64,000 bases of DNA from Eutreptiella sp. 'Long Island Sound 2002' (taxonomy: Eukaryota > Euglenozoa > Euglenophyceae > Eutreptiales > Eutreptiaceae): assembly GCA_964036045.1 (NCBI GenBank), contig OZ038382.1, forward strand, positions 10,034,235 through 10,098,234, written 5' to 3'. The translations under genes and the position numbers were made by a program. Below, piece by piece: positions 28,000-39,972 of the stretch. Below the pieces are notes generated by a model, which saw nothing but the letters and a program-made list of their open reading frames with translations, did not search any database and was not told where the DNA came from. Each line of letters starts with the position of its first letter. Positions within the stretch are counted from its first letter, which is position 1.

Positions 28000-30187
28000 T
28001 GTGCTTTCTGACAATGGTTACGTTTGATATATTAGAGCCAATATATAAGAGCCCCAATTGCCAATGACCCAAGGCACATCAGCATCAAACGGACTCCTTT
28101 ATGGAGAATGAGTGCAGAACCATCCCAACTGGCAGGGGCACTCTGATGACACAGGGCTACCAGTACTCCAGCGCACAAAACGAAGTCAATATCCTTCCAA
28201 CATCAGCCCCCCAAGTCACTGAAGACGGAAAATACTCGATCATTCAAGTGCGCTGACCCCAGCCAAAGTCAAGGGGCACGAAATGCGTCACCGACACCTT
28301 GTGGATGAATATCCCCATCAGAAGGGTGCGGCAGTGTCTAGCCAGCCACACCACAAGCCACACCCGTGCAATAAACTAAGCCACAACACTCACGCCGTGC
28401 TTGAACGGGGGTCACAGACACCATTGCAGGCAAGCAAATCATGGAGAATCAGGTTGTAGTCAGTGACGGGACATGGCGAGGTGCCTTTCTCCCAGGAACA
28501 GGTCGCCAGCACGGGAGATACCTAGGCCTTCAGCGCCCACTCGCTGTCTGACAGGGCTAAGCAGGCGGCAGACTCCCAGGAGAAATATGAGGGGGGGAAA
28601 TAATCACCTTTCGGGAAAAGGGGGTCCAGCGTAGCAAGTGATACACATTCCTACCTCTTGCAACGCTGCACACATGCCCCCTTCGGTATGTGTGGCTGCT
28701 TGAGGGCCAGCTCCTATGGGACTGTGTTTCAAGCACCGTATGCTCGCACGCCAGAGCTGCATGCTCGTATATGTCCTGCTGGCTGTGGACGATGTGGCAT
28801 GCTGTGCATCCCTGATGGTTTCCGTCAGTAGGCATGGGTTTGTGCTCGAGGTCCGCAAAATTCTCCCTACGCATCCCCCTCAGATTCTTTTTGCCCCTGG
28901 TAGAAATACACCCAGCGGCAGTTCACCGACGTTCCGAACGAGATTTCGTCCTACTGCTCAAAGGGGACCAGAACAGGGTGAGCAAAACGTCCTCCCTCGC
29001 TCTCTCGCCTCTCTCTGGCCTTGCCTCCCTCGTATCCGCCCCTCCCTCAGTCTGCACGCCCTGCGCGACAGTTCGTCCAATCATCGACCCGCGGGGCCCT
29101 GAAGAGGTTCTCGTTTCCTTTTGGACTCTTGCAGTCCATTCCTCAGGTGCCCTGTTCCCGGCTTTCCCCAGGACCCTGCGTAGATGGACCAGCCGATCAC
29201 AACCGGCTGTCTCCCACGTCCAAGCCCCCTCCCTCACTCTCCCTCATTCTCCCTCACTCCCTCCTTCTGTCCCTACCTAGCACCCCTAACCTCCACTTTC
29301 CTCCACGCCTCCCTCTCCCTCACTCCCCGACCCTCCACGCTCTCTAGACCGCAATTCCTCCCTCCCTCCTGCCCTCCCTCCCTCCCTTCCACTCCCTCCC
29401 TCTCTCCCTCCCTCTCTCCCTCCCTACCATGAAGGTACATGCACCATCAGGGAACACCATTGCTGGCCTTGGACAGTCGTCAGGCTCTTTTTTTGTTCTG
29501 GACTTGCACACCAGTTCCCTTTCCTTTGGACACCGCCATCTACTTTGAAGATTCTACGACACGGCAGACCTTTGCACCTGCTGATGCCAGAACACCCCAA
29601 GCCCATGCTGAGGTCACTAAGTCCCCATGTGCTGGACCCCTGATGTGCCACCTCCTTCGGTTGACAGTGACAGGCACCACGTTTGTAGCAGCCCCAAAAA
29701 GCCTCGATGACCCCCGCCCGAAGAGGTCCCCCACCTACAACGACCAACGCTCTCCCCTATCAGCCAGTCTGGTGTGGGCCCATGGAGTTTGGCGTCTCAG
29801 ACACACCCACTGCCAACTAACTTCTGTAGACAAGGGTGGGGGCCAATACGGACCAATAGGAGGGCCTAGTTGGTGCTGCATGGCTCCCCATGGGATTATA
29901 TGTACTTCCATTGTCACCAAATGATCACCCAACCATGGCCCAGGGTCCCCGGAGGTTGTTGGAGGTCAACCAGAAATCGTGATTTCTCAACCAACCCATG
30001 TTCGCCTGAAAACAGCTCCACCATTGTCACACCACTGCCAGCAATCGCTGTCAGTCAGCATTGAACTCAACCGATGGGCCGGAAAATCCCATCGCTCATC
30101 CTCCGACTGCCGTCGGTTACTCTCAACCGCCATCAGCCTCAGCATGTCCTCGCCTGCCTCACCTGCAGCCGCCATCACTCCGTGCGT
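28000..30187. other. non-genic stretch with polypyrimidine tract
   Basis: No gene is supported here. Sequence is mixed; the one clear structure is a long CCCT/CTCC-rich polypyrimidine tract at about 29222-29428. A minus-strand open frame at 28557-28874 shows no recognisable domain and is not called. Confidence 0.6.
29222..29428. repeat. (CCCT)n-like polypyrimidine tract
   Basis: About 200 bases of nearly pure C/T on the plus strand, dominated by CTCCCTCC motifs, with few purines. Such tracts can form triplex or H-DNA; here this is only a sequence observation. Confidence 0.85.
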
Positions 30188-32782
30188 CTAAGCAGCAGCA
30201 TCCACAGGCTTCTCCCAAGGTTGGACTGGAGATGTGGGGAGCTTCCCTGTAAGCACTTCCACGCCGTCTTCCGTGATCAGCAGCGTGTGCTCGAATTGGG
30301 CGGACCGCCGGCCGTCCTCAGTCACAGCGGTCCAGCCGTCGGGCCAGAGCACAGATTTTGCACTCCCTTCGCAGATCATTGGTTCGATCGTAAATGTGTG
30401 GCCCGGGCGCATGATTCCCACATTGACGTCGTTGCTGAAGCAGAGGAACGGGCAGTGAAGCGGGAGCAGAGACACGGCAGCAGGTCACTGACATCCACAC
30501 CGACTAACTGACTAATGGGACCCACGCACTGTTGGCAAATGCGGTGGAGCGTTCTGACGAAGCACATGGGACAGGACAGTACCAGCCATGAACTCAAAAT
30601 CGCAAGGATCAGCCGATCCTCTCTGAAAGTGTCTGTACCGCGCACACACAGACACACTCTGCACACTCTTCTCTCTGAGACTCCGTACCAAACTTCTAAC
30701 ACCATTCACTAGTGGCCCCACTTTGGGCCCATGTTCACCTTCATTAGCATCATCGTTCTTGTAGTCTAAAGGCCACACCACAGGCCAGCTCATCCAGCAC
30801 CTTAGGTAGTGAGTGTGGGCCAAGGGGGAATGTTTGCCCGGCGCATGTCCAGTGCGCTACCTTTGTATTAAGTATCTTATCTCTAGCCCCAAGTTTATCC
30901 TCACCTTGGGAAGCCCCCCAAGTAGACCGCACTAGACCGCAAACCTTCTCTGCAAGGCAGCTTGTGTAAGCCGAAATATGAGAATTCAACAACAGAAAAT
31001 GCCACTCCCACCACTTCCAACCACCACCCTTGCCATCGTCATAAACTGGGTGCAAAGGATGGGCCAAATTCTTAGACACGGCGAGAAGGTACTCCAAATT
31101 GTTTGGTGAGGTGGGGGCAAAAACAGGCACGAGTGGAGGATGGTCAAAAAAAGATGCCCAGCGCGCTCCCAGCGCTCTAAGGCTCCCCCAAAAACCATAA
31201 TCATGCTGAAAATTATACTGCCCAACAGTCAAGGAGATGGGATGCACCAACAACTTGTCTCTTGGAAATGTACGGTTGAGAGCTGAGTTTTTGGATTGTC
31301 TGGAACTGGGTGCAAGGAACAAGAGTTTGTGGGAGTAGGTGAGAGAGGAGGCGAGGAAGCCTGCGAGAGGGGAAGACGACGCTTCCTGCTACCAGGGCAG
31401 CCATTTCTCACCGTTTTGCTGGCAAGTGGCGGTTAACCCTGGTCTCAGAGGATAGCTGGAATTGATGTTACAACCAGCAGTCTACTTTGTGCCGGATTAA
31501 CCAGTGCACATCCAGCATCAAAAATTGCAACCCCCAACAAGCCCACTGTGCAAAATGATCCCCACCCATTCCCAAATACCCAGTACCCTTGCAAGCGCAG
31601 TCAACGACATGGGTCAATGCATACAAATGATTCTGGGAATCTCTATTTTAATCCAAGGGCCTCTTTGGCATGATGTACCAACTGACCGCGGTGTCCAGAA
31701 GGCATGTCATACCTTTGGACATTAGCAAAGCCAACTGCGTACAATTCGGAATGATACTGCCTGATGGAACTGGGAGCTGCAGCCCAAAACCAGTCCCAAA
31801 GCTGGTCCACCGTTGGTGGAGCCTTTTGGGGTGCTGTGGGTGCTTCCAAGACCCCTGCAACTGCAACTGGCAACGATTGAGAGGTTTCTTGCACTAATGT
31901 GGCAGCAATAGTTACAGCATGTCGCTCTGCTTCAGAAGGAGCATCACTGTCATCCTAGCTGTAACTGTCACTGACACAATGTCTCCCTTGTGAATATGCA
32001 CTGCATCCCCCCCCTTAGAAACTTGGGTGGCAGAAGTAAAGCCAGCGCAAATCCGGCGTCACACTTTTCAAATCCAACGCAATCCAGTGTCAACTGCCCA
32101 AAAATACACCGCAGAGGAGACTGCTGGTTACAACTATTGATGTTACTGGGCTATTGAATGGATCTGATTCCAATTTCACTTGAATTGTAGGTTCTGTGTT
32201 GCTGCGTGCAGTGTGGATCTGACGAGGGCTGCAGATTTGATGGCGGCGATGGAGCGCTGGTATAGCGCTGGGTTTGGCCAAGGCAGTTTGGCGAGGCTTT
32301 TATTCGAATGTACGGGCCAAAATCCGCAGAGGCCAGGGCCCCATGCTCCGATTACTCTGCCTGAAAAATATTGCAACACATCATCAAAGCGTGATATCTG
32401 CCACGCACAGCCTCAAGGTTACAGTGGTACTTATACTGCCACACACTGCAACAATTTTTGTGTGCAGACTGCTGCATGCAGCCCAAAAGACGCCTACACA
32501 ACACAATTGCAAGAGCACAACAGATGCACACATACACACAATATACATGACAGACAAGCACTGCACAAAGCAGCCTGACGCCCACACACCCTGCATGAGG
32601 AGAACAAGCGAACCAACCCACTGTAGACACCACTGTAGACAGACAGGCACAGGGCACTGGTACAGGGCACTGGTAGTCCGAACAGCTCATCAGGCCAACA
32701 ATCACAAGAATACGGTCATCGAAGGCCAAGCGCCTTTCTCCAGGACAGACAGCCACACCTGCGTGTGCACACACAGACAGAC

Positions 32783-32838
<56 letters not shown>

Positions 32839-35800
32839 GGGGGGAGGGCAACTCAGAGAGGGAAATAGAGCGTGTGTGGAAAGACAAGGAAGGAGAGAGA
32901 GAGAGGGAAAACAGGCACACCGATAGTGCTTGACAGAGGGCGTAGTGTGAAAGATTTTGCCAATGCCATGGCCCACGAACTCACGGCAGCTGCTGTAGCC
33001 TTCCTTCTCAATATGGTCCTCGATGATCCCCCCAATGTCCTGCACCCAACACGAAGGCCCAAGTCGAAACCCAGCAGGACAGACTGGGCGAACCACGGTC
33101 ACAGTGCGATATTCATCCAGGGCTTTGCAGACGTACCTGATACTTCCGCCCTGGCTTGCAGTATGCAATGGCTTTCTGCCAAGCGTCATACGTGGTCTGC
33201 ACCAACCGCCGTGCTTCATCATCGACTTTACCTACAAAAATCATCTCAGAGCAGTCGCCGTGCATCCCATCGTAGTACACAGTGACGTCAATGTTGACGA
33301 TGTCACCTTCCTCAAGCACCGTATCCTCGCAAGGTATGCCGTGCGTCACAACCTCATTGATCGAAGTAGACACTGACCTGAGGTCAAAGGGTATGCCGAG
33401 AGACGAGGAGTGCAGAGGCGCCTTCCTTCAGTTTTCCGTGTAATCAACACAGGAACAAAACACGGGTGCAAATTGGCATGTTGTCCGGCTTCTGTGGCTT
33501 TGTGCTCTGAGGTGTTTTCCGAGCGATGAAAAGGTTTGTGGGCCCTGTTCAGGCCATACACAGTCCAACTGAGCAACTGAGTAAAAAAAAAAAAAACTGT
33601 TGCAGTTGGTGTTGGCTCGTGAACCTCTAACTGGCTGGACCTAATCCACCCCCGTGGGCTGCAACAAACAGCTAGCTATCCAGATCCAAATTTTTCGTTG
33701 TCTTGTTCATTGCACGTGCATTGCACAACTCTACCAACGCGCAGCACCGTAACCATATCTTTGCAACGCCCTCCCTGCCGTCGTTCTGCAATGACATGCA
33801 CATCTTGGCCCACCGCCCAGCCCTGAGAGTTTCTTTTTGACAGTATCTGCCCGCTGTTGGCATGACGATCGATTGCGTCTGGTTCACATCAATGTCTCCG
33901 CGCGGGACACGTCGCTGGTCATCACACGGGGGGGGGGGGGGGCAAAGCCCCCGGATGTTGGTGCTCTACTGGCAGTTGGCAACGTCCATCGACGTCTCAC
34001 CACTCTTGAAGATCCAGCAAGCCGCTGTGTTGGCCCACTTTTTCTGCTTCTCCATGATGGCGGGTCGTGGCACCAACACATTGAGGATCCGCACAATCAT
34101 CTTCAGTGCAGAGTGCAAACACTCTGCCATGGGGGAGTGCCCCACAGCTCCACAGGAGCGCAAACGGTGGTGCGGTCTTGACTTCGCCAGGCTTTGCACA
34201 GCATTAACAGCAGCTGCCCTTCTTCTCCTTGCCTGGGAGCGGACCATCCCCTGCAGGGGGCCTCAAATGGTCAGGTTGCAGTGTCCGCATTAGGCTCTGG
34301 TCGCGCCTGCCCCACGACTGTCATCGCCTCTGCAGGGGGGGGGGGGTGGCACGAGGCCAGGGTGTTGGTTTGTTTACCTTTGGCGGCGCCTATTGGCCTC
34401 TCGCCATTGTATTCTGTGGGTCCGAACGTGTTTTGGTTGTGTCAACGGAGCCCCTGGATGACTTGTCCTGTTGGACTACTCCAGGGTCAGCCGTCCCAGA
34501 GACGGCCTGCCGCCCGTGCCGTTGACCAGGTGCATCCAGATGCACACTCCGAGTCCATGCTGGGTTTGCCGACTCCAGCACTGACTTGTGCGCGCTGGGG
34601 TGTGCATCTGCAGGATAATTTTCCTGACAGGGGCTTCTAACAACCACAATGATTCTTTCCCGGTTGTCCTTTCCTTTGCCTCCTTCTGCGCTCCGCACCA
34701 TTTTTGGCAAGCGCGGTCTGCCCTGCCCTGTTACCTCCCCTTGTTCGTCCCTTTCCCCACGCCCAGTTTCCTCTGGGCCCTCCCTATTCTTCTGCCCTGG
34801 GAGGTAATGGGCGGTGGGGGGACGTGTTGCGTGTTGCTGTGGGAGGGGGGAGGAGGGCGATCGTGCGATTGGCCCGCAATAAAAAATGTATGAAACCGCA
34901 AGTGCCCACACATCGGGTGTTTGGTCGATTTTTTGGGCCGCTGCTGCCATAAAAGCAGACCGATATGCAAACAAATGGCGACAACATGAGACGATACAAG
35001 ACGAGGAAATTCTGAAGGGCTTACTTTTCGTTGTGATAAAGTCCTGCCGGAAAATCAGAACCAGTCCCCAAACCGGAATGAAAACTTTATCAGGCCGTCC
35101 AGGGGGGGGGGGGGGGCTTTTACATGGTTTGGTCTCTTGAGCGCTTTGTCGAGCCAGGGGGACAAGTGCGGGGAGCCCTCCCCCCTCCCCTCCTCACCAT
35201 TGCAAGCCGGGACCCCTTGGTCGGGACGGTCTGGAGACGGCCTCTCATGCACCCAGGGCCGCAAGCAGACAACAACCCAACGCAATGGGCCGCACCGGTA
35301 GGCGGCACGTGAGGGACAATCGGCGAGTGGATGAGCAAGACCGACCTGGGATAGTAGTTGTAGTTGAGCGGCGAGGGGTACGCCCCACGAGCTATGCACT
35401 CCGCGTGCACCACCCCGTCCAGCTCATACGTCGTGACGCCCGGCCGCACCTGCCGGACCGCGGCATCCAAGACCTCCCGGGCCACGCGGCCCGCGCGCCG
35501 CATGCGCTCCACATCCGCGGCACTCTTCTCCTCGACCTGCCACGGCAGGTACGGCTTCGTGTGGCGCGGCACGCCCGTCGCGACGTACGCCGGGCGCTCA
35601 ATGTGCCTCGGCACTTCCCGCAGTGCACCCCTCGGCGGCTCGGTTTTGGGCACGAGGGGCCGGAAATGAGGGTTCGCTGGGGTCGCCGGGAGCCTCCCCC
35701 CCTGAGACACACCCGCTGGGGTGTCCTGCACCGGCAGCGAGCCCTCCCCTGCAGACCCCAGGCTGCGGGCGGCCCTGTAGCCAAAGGAGGCCATGAGGCC

Positions 35801-36286
35801 CGCAGCAGCAGCACCGAATAAGCTCAGGAAGCGTGTGGCCCAGCCATCCGGGCCCACGCGGCCATTCAGGGCTGCGTCCGCCGGCTGCCTGGGCCCACTG
35901 TGCAATGAAACGAGGTTCGCAGCACTTGGGGCCGAGTCCCGGCCGTACGCGGGTCCATTGGCGTCAGCGTCATCGTTTGGCGTGCTGTGGAGGGCGGTGC
36001 TGGGGCCTGCGGATGCACCGGGAGGCAATCGCTGAACGGCGGGTCGGGCAAGGCTGGGGATGCGCAGGCGTGACAGAGACCGGGATGACGGCAGCAAAGG
36101 GCCGCGTAGGGGCACGGCGTGGTTGATGAAGGGCAAGGCAGCGCCGCTGTGTGCCAGCAGCAGGGCGGCCGCACAAAGAAGGCAGAGGCAGATGCCGCGA
36201 ACGGCCGAGTGGAGGTATGGAGGCCTCTGGGTATGTAATGGCAGCATGGGGTCTGACAGCCGGACCCCACACAAGGCAGTGTCCAT
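30188..36286 (-). CDS. MAP1: methionine aminopeptidase type I, probably organelle-targeted
   Basis: Four exons with GT-AG borders and matching phases: 36286-35346, 33377-33137, 33039-32921 and 30434-30188 (515 codons plus stop TAG). The enzyme removes the initiator Met from nascent proteins using two metal ions. All five type-I metal ligands are present: D344 (NIDVTV), D355 (HGDCS), H418 (VGHGIG), E451 (TFTIEPMI) and E482 (AQFEHT); the substrate-site His is H326 (THGIP). The catalytic domain spans about residues 252-500. The first 250 residues are an extension: a hydrophobic signal-peptide-like core at 32-45, an Arg/Pro/Ser-rich stretch, and a second apolar segment at about 153-170. This fits a multi-part leader for a complex plastid, by inference. 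ATG at 36286 is the first in frame; ATG at 36247 is an alternative that still keeps the signal core. Introns are 1968, 97 and 2486 bp. Confidence 0.9.
30822..31178. repeat. dispersed repeat R1, copy 2, in MAP1 intron 3
   Basis: Second copy of the repeat seen at 26579-26945, same orientation, lying inside the last MAP1 intron. It begins GGGGGAATGTTTGCC and ends with the A tract and GATGCCCAGCGCGCTCCC. Small substitutions and short indels separate the copies. Confidence 0.85.
31643..31954 (-). CDS. terminal coding exon inside MAP1 intron 3, unrecognised
   Basis: A 104-codon minus-strand segment ends at TAG (31643) and is preceded by a plausible acceptor (GTTACAGCTAG) at 31955. The peptide begins [15 protein letters not shown], has an Ala/Pro/Val-rich linker, then a likely helical region ([18 protein letters not shown], followed by [14 protein letters not shown]) and closes KEALGLK. 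The last 55 residues have the hydrophobic spacing of a SAM-like helical bundle, but that is a guess. No upstream exon of the same protein is identified in the intron, so it may be a retro- or transposon-carried gene fragment. It lies on the same strand as MAP1, where an alternative last exon is also conceivable. Confidence 0.4.
   Translation of the reverse strand, partial: DDSDAPSEAERHAVTIAATLVQETSQSLPVAVAGVLEAPTAPQKAPPTVDQLWDWFWAAAPSSIRQYHSELYAVGFANVQRYDMPSGHRGQLVHHAKEALGLK
32788..32844. repeat. (AG)n microsatellite followed by poly-G
   Basis: About 20 AG dinucleotides (32788-32828) run directly into 17 Gs (32828-32844), within MAP1 intron 3 close to exon 3. Purine-only on the plus strand. 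Confidence 0.95.
34378..34812. repeat. dispersed repeat R2, copy 1, in MAP1 intron 1
   Basis: About 435 bp nearly identical to 49272-49715 in the same orientation, from CTTTGGCGG to TTCTGCCCTGGG. Long runs are unchanged between the copies; the main difference is a roughly 10-bp indel near the left end (34408 versus 49305). The low divergence suggests recent spread. Both copies are open on the minus strand over a stretch containing [13 protein letters not shown], but no domain is recognised. Confidence 0.85.
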
Positions 36287-38438
36287 GGGTGTCTGCAAAA
36301 GAAGGGTCCTGAATGCAAAAATATACCAAGAAAAGAGATACACTGCCAACTGCTGTCAGAGAATCAGCGTCGCACCGCACACGTCATCCTGAAATCCGGT
36401 CCTGCAACTAGGCCAGCCCAGGGCCAGTTTCAGCCCCATATTGGTACGTCATCGCGAGAACCGAATTTCACCCACAATTACAAAACCCCTTCGTCATTCC
36501 TTTGTCACCATGCTGATTCGGACCAAATCGATTCCTGGCCGAAACAGGAAACATTTTTGTGCGTCGCACCACACACGTCATGTGTCCACAGCAGCAAACA
36601 GCAGCAAAACTCCGAAGTTTGACAGAAGCAACACCTACTGTTGTTCTGACAAGGGGGGGCATTTATGAAAGGCAAAGTAGGAAACGGTTCCAAAAGTTGT
36701 GGAAACAACAGTGACTGCTGTTCTGACATAGGTGTTGTTCTCGGAAGGGGGCTGGGGGGGGGCACCAGTTGGGCCCACCTGTTTGGGCGTCTGTGGGCCC
36801 ATGAAAAGGCTGTTTTCTGGCTGGTTCAGTCCATCTGTATAGATGTAGGCAAAACCTTGGGACCACTTGGTGGGCGTGCTGAAAGCAGTAGAAGTTGCAC
36901 CCATTCTCAGCAGCCACTGCAAGGTGGTTGTAACTACCCTACCTGCCCTTTCAAATACCCCCCACTTCAGCCTTCCCCTGGGCACAAGAGCAACCTGGAC
37001 CTGAATACGCTCTTGTCCCCTTTTGTGCACCTGTCCCCTTTTGCGCACCGTCCCTCCCCCAAGGGACTGTACCTCAAAACAACACCAACTTGTGAACCTG
37101 TCGAAGCATGTACCAAAAGCACATGCCGTGTATTGATGAAATGCAAAAATGTTCATACATTGGGGGAGTATTTGCGCCCCGTGCGCGCCAAATGCTACTA
37201 TTACGGCGAGTACACCCGGACTGGCCTGATTTTTACCCCCTCCCAAAATGGCCCCCTGGGAGAGGAAACCCGTGGGCCACAGGAACTGCATAAACACCCC
37301 TCCTTCCCACAACAATCAAAAATGGCTACATAATCCCTGCCGTCTCGGGGTCTCCAACATGAAGAGAAATCAATAGAACTACAAGTCTCAAACACAATCA
37401 GAAGTGGCTATGGGCTTACAGGTTTTTGGTCAGCCACCTTTTCTGGCGCGAGTATTTGCCTTCTCTCCGACCAGTTGGCAGTTGAGGGGGCTGAGTTGCA
37501 CTGTGGGGGTGTTCACACATGGAAGAGAGAGACCCGTGCTGTAGGGACAGAGTCATGCGTCACTACAGTACCAGAGCGGTCATATGTGATGCACCGTAAG
37601 TCAGCACCGCGCTCTCAGGGGCCCAGAATCTTGGAAAGCACAACACTGCCCCCTGAACATTGACAACAGTACCAGCTGGGTATGTGTCAATATGATCAAC
37701 ATCCATGGCTGAAATTGAGAAAACCTCAGTGTTCTGGATGATTCAGGGTACAGTGCAGTGCCTTGGATGCAAGAAATTTCAAGTACACAGCAATGCACCA
37801 AGAACACAACCTTGTCCAACCAGTAGACACACAGGAGAAGCTCAATATCCAACCTTCTAATTAAAATTCAACTCAAAGTGACAGTTCTCCCGCCCGCCCC
37901 AGGTACTAATCAAGGGCGGGTACTACTCAAGGGTAAGGGGGGGGGGGTACAAATTTGTGCTGGAACGTTGTGTGTCTCATTTGCAGAGTTCAGCTTGCTT
38001 GCAGGTCTCATTGAACGCTGATGGACCCTGGTGTCCGCCAATGGATCTTTGGGGAACATGCACTTGAACATTCACTTCTGGACCCAAACGTCCTCCGTTT
38101 GAGCAGTAAACCCTGTGTGGGTTTCAGCCACCAGGTTCTCTGGTTCCAAATGGGTTGTTATCCACCTGTCGTTGCCCCTCACCTTTCCTCCATTGTTCAA
38201 CCTGCTGTGTCTCACATGTATGTCTTCCTACTTGCGTTCACGCCACACACTGTTTGCTCTGGTGCCCTCTGACCTCAATCCCCTCCAATGTTGGACCTAT
38301 TGTGAAGCCCTCTGATGCTAGGCCTGTACTAGATCATAAACTTGGGCAATTTAAAAATAAGGGCCTTAGGGCCTTAGTTTAAAACTTTCTCAGTGTCCTT
38401 TTTTTTTGGCTGGAATTCAAGCCAAAACCGGTACTTTG
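36287..38438. other. non-genic stretch upstream of MAP1
   Basis: No supported gene. The 5' flank of MAP1 lies here; no TATA box or other promoter motif stands out. Open frames at 36635-37333 occur on both strands with low-complexity translations and are not called. An 11-G tract lies at 37937-37947. Confidence 0.5.
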
Positions 38439-39116
38439 GGGGCGTCGTGGCATAGCGCGGGCACAGCGCGCATATGCCAGGGAGAAACTGGGGGTTTGTG
38501 CTACTAATGGCAATATTCTTGCCTGTACAGACCATACTACACCCCCACAATGTTGGACAGCCTCATGTTTCACCCCACCCCCTCCCCCCAAGCCTCCCAG
38601 GTCCCTGAATGTTTCCACCCTTTTAGCCTCCTTCCACTTCTTCCATGCCTTAGTTTGACGCAAATTTTGTGTTTCTTCCTCACCGCAAGCTTGGGGAAAC
38701 CCACCCCCTTCCATGTCCTTTGGAATGTGTTTCCCTTTGCCCACTTTCAAAATCTGTTTAACAACCAAGGGCGCTCTAGGCAGGAATGGGGGATAGCTCG
38801 GCTTCTCCTCCTTCCAAAAATTCAGATGCGCCGTTCGGAATTCTTGCTGGTAAACCTCCTGTTGATGAGGCCCACATTTACGTACTCGGAATCCAAATCC
38901 AAATTCTTGATAGATACCACAAACCAATAGAAAAGGATGCACAACAACACACATGAATGCACTGAAATTGGAGCAAGGCATGCAAACAACTCATATATAA
39001 ATGCATAACAGGGCTCATTGTTACCGGTACTAGGCACTGCTATGGGGCTTGGGTATGGTCCTACACAAACTTTGTGCAGCGCGCGCATAGCGCGTGCATA
39101 GCGCGCAAGACACCCC
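38439..39116. mobile_element. DNA-transposon-like element, family member 2
   Basis: About 678 bp bounded by GGGGCGTCGTGG at the left and, on the opposite strand, GGGGTGTCTTGC at the right. Flanking pentamers CTTTG (38434-38438) and CTTTT (39117-39121) match at four of five positions, consistent with a slightly mutated 5-bp target duplication. Inside each end are tandem 11-bp GC-rich units close to GCATAGCGCGY (38451-38472 and about 39077-39107), the same architecture as member 1. The interior has no recognisable transposase. Confidence 0.65.
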
Positions 39117-39219
39117 CTTTTGCACTGGGCACTTGAAAAGGATTCTTTCCGTGTTCTCGTTGTGACGGTGGATTTGAAGGTTGCTTTGTCCGTGCACAGC
39201 AGCTCATTTTTAACCAATC

Positions 39220-39375
39220 CCTTCTTTAAACCAAGGCCGTTTCTTTGGGGGGAAAAAACCAAGGCCTTCTTTTTTTAATGGAAGTGTCCTTTTTTTTAAA
39301 TCAAGGCCTTCTGTTTTAAAACAACACCTTTTTTTCAAACCAAAACCTTCTGTTTTAAACCAAGGCACTTCGGGT
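39220..39375. repeat. degenerate minisatellite, CCAAGGCCTTCTTTTTT-like
   Basis: Five or so imperfect copies of a roughly 30-36 bp unit built from TTTAAACCAAGGCCTTC followed by a T run. Confidence 0.7.
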
Positions 39376-39898
39376 TCTCTTTTTGTTGCTTTCGTGGCAG
39401 TGGGGGAAAGGGGGTGTTTCCTATGCACCCAGCCGTTCTAGAAATACAGTCATTGCCCATTTTTTCTTTCTTGTTGACAATCCTAACAATCCTGCGTCAC
39501 TGCACAGGTCATTACCACTCTGGTCATGATTCTCTTGATCGTAGGCTGTCCCAACAATGGGGAAACCAGTCCACGGCCAGTGAATCACTTTGTGGTGCCT
39601 TCAGGAGGGAGCAGGGGTGGCGGGGGGCAAAGGCTGGTGGGGCAGGGTGGAGGTTTAGGTGGGGGGGACGGTGGTGATGATCTGTCAGTGAAATTCTGCA
39701 GGGGGGGGGGGGTCCTCCTTGAAAAGAGAAGAGGCAAGGAGTGCAACATGCCCTCGTCAGGGTGAGAAGACAGCATTACGCCAAAGGGGAAACGACCGCA
39801 ACAGCACTATGTCACACAAAGCTATTACACTGTGCCTCAGGGTCACAAGCTGAGAACCTGTGCCAACGGCGCAATGACTGCGCCACCACTGCAGCAGA

Positions 39899-39972
39899 AG
39901 ACCTACAGGGCAATGGCAGCACAAGACCTACAGGGCAATGGCAGCACAAGACCAGCAGGGCAATGGCCACAG
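39899..39972. repeat. 25-bp tandem repeat, three copies
   Basis: Units start at 39899, 39924 and 39949 and read AGACCTACAGGGCAATGG followed by CAGCACA. The first two are identical; the third has AGACCAGCAGGG and ends GGCCACA. Confidence 0.85.
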
